Positions 44,094-44,516 of a DNA stretch of 44,516 nt are shown piece by piece. The position numbers and the translations under genes were made by a program. Positions within the stretch are counted from its first letter, which is position 1. Every line of letters starts with the position of its first letter. Under the pieces are notes generated by a model, which had not been told where the DNA came from, made no database searches, and saw only the letters and a list, made by a program, of their open reading frames with translations. Source of the stretch: Pseudomonadales bacterium (GTDB lineage Bacteria > Pseudomonadota > Gammaproteobacteria > Pseudomonadales > Azotimanducaceae); the NCBI GenBank assembly GCA_022448085.1, contig JAKUTH010000018.1:1-44516 (forward strand), in the 5' to 3' direction.

Positions 44094-44516
44094 ATGACCG
44101 ACGAAGAAAAATTTCAATTTGATCTTCAAGGGTACTTGGTTATTAGGGACGTCCTCTCGCAGGAAGAATGCACGGAACTTTCGGTGCTCGCTGATAGCGT
44201 TTGGCCAGAACAAGATGACGACGGGCTACTCCGTCGAACCGAGGACATATCGCGCTGGCACCCTCGATTTCTCGAGTTGATCGATCATCCCAAAGTGTTG
44301 CCGTACTTAGTGGAATTGATCGGAAGTCGCCTGCGTATCGACCACGATTACTGCATTTTCATGAAGGCGGGCGCCGCACGCAATGCACTTCATGGGGGAC
44401 CCAGAATCTTTGAGACTGATCATTGGTATCACTACAGTGATGGTGTCATGCGCAATGGTTTGACCGTCGCTACCTGGGCGTTAACGGATGCGCGGGTTGG
44501 CCACGGCGGTTTTGTG
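44094..44516 (+). CDS. Phytanoyl-CoA dioxygenase (PhyH) family protein, 5' part
   Basis: The frame runs open from the ATG at 44094 (GGGG 5 bases upstream) to the right edge: 141 codons, 3' end missing. EKFQFDLQGYLVIRDVLSQE is the usual PhyH N-terminus. ARNALHGGPRIFETDHWYHY and NGLTVATWALTDA, then GHGGF, match the middle of Fe(II)/2-oxoglutarate-dependent oxygenases of this family; the distal iron-binding His lies beyond the window. The HxD pair is not in its classical spelling, so activity cannot be judged. Last visible gene of the accessory catabolic set. Confidence 0.8.
   Translation, partial: MTDEEKFQFDLQGYLVIRDVLSQEECTELSVLADSVWPEQDDDGLLRRTEDISRWHPRFLELIDHPKVLPYLVELIGSRLRIDHDYCIFMKAGAARNALHGGPRIFETDHWYHYSDGVMRNGLTVATWALTDARVGHGGFV

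Noticed and set aside
1-44516. tRNA, rRNA, CRISPR array, insertion sequence or prophage
   Set aside because: No cloverleaf-compatible intergenic sequence, regularly spaced repeats, transposase or integrase was seen.

Overview
The window is a compact bacterial chromosome segment of about 50% G+C, most likely from a gammaproteobacterium. The evidence is gene content and order: map-glnD-dapC facing rpsB-tsf-(pyrH)-frr, trpS-scpA-scpB-rluB, ubiG/mtaD facing gyrA-serC-pheA-hisC-tyrA-cmk-rpsA-ihfB-lapA, plus type II secretion genes gspN-C-D. No tRNA, rRNA, CRISPR array or insertion sequence was seen. Genes are tightly packed, with many 4-bp ATGA overlaps.

Layout. Positions 1-4765: rRNA methyltransferase rlmD, adenylate kinase, molybdenum-cofactor gene moeA (minus), tsaB and rsmJ. 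Positions 4774-16658 (minus): the run map-glnD-dapC-dapE-gspN-gspC-gspD, followed by plsB, joining nitrogen sensing, lysine/diaminopimelate synthesis, a partial type II secretion set and phospholipid synthesis. Positions 16880-19928 (plus): rpsB, tsf, a decayed pyrH and frr. Positions 19940-21573 (minus): a Bacteroidetes-like pdxJ, yciB and a possible small coupled ORF. Positions 21693-25399 (plus): trpS, scpA, scpB, rluB. Positions 25471-27485 (minus): ubiG and an MtaD-like deaminase. Positions 27630-37594 (plus): gyrA, the aromatic/histidine/serine genes, cmk, rpsA, ihfB, lapA, then a decayed lapB. Positions 37930-44516: an accessory catabolic set (alpha/beta hydrolase, FAD dehydrogenase, CaiB/BaiF CoA-transferase, enoyl-CoA hydratase, zinc dehydrogenase, hotdog thioesterase, and a phytanoyl-CoA dioxygenase-like gene running off the right edge).

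The most striking observation is decay of two normally essential or near-essential genes at their ancestral positions. pyrH (UMP kinase, 18644-19378) keeps the full 735-nt length and its overlap with frr, but carries two in-frame stops, two compensating frameshifts and ruined catalytic motifs. lapB (37610-37898) is reduced to an early TPR segment and a C-terminal rubredoxin-like segment, next to an intact lapA. aroA is also missing from its usual place between tyrA and cmk. These point to genome erosion or gene replacement, possibly in a host-associated lineage. CaiB-type transferases and phytanoyl-CoA dioxygenases are common in marine and sponge-associated bacteria, but the lifestyle is inference. 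All calls come from reading the sequence without database searches.
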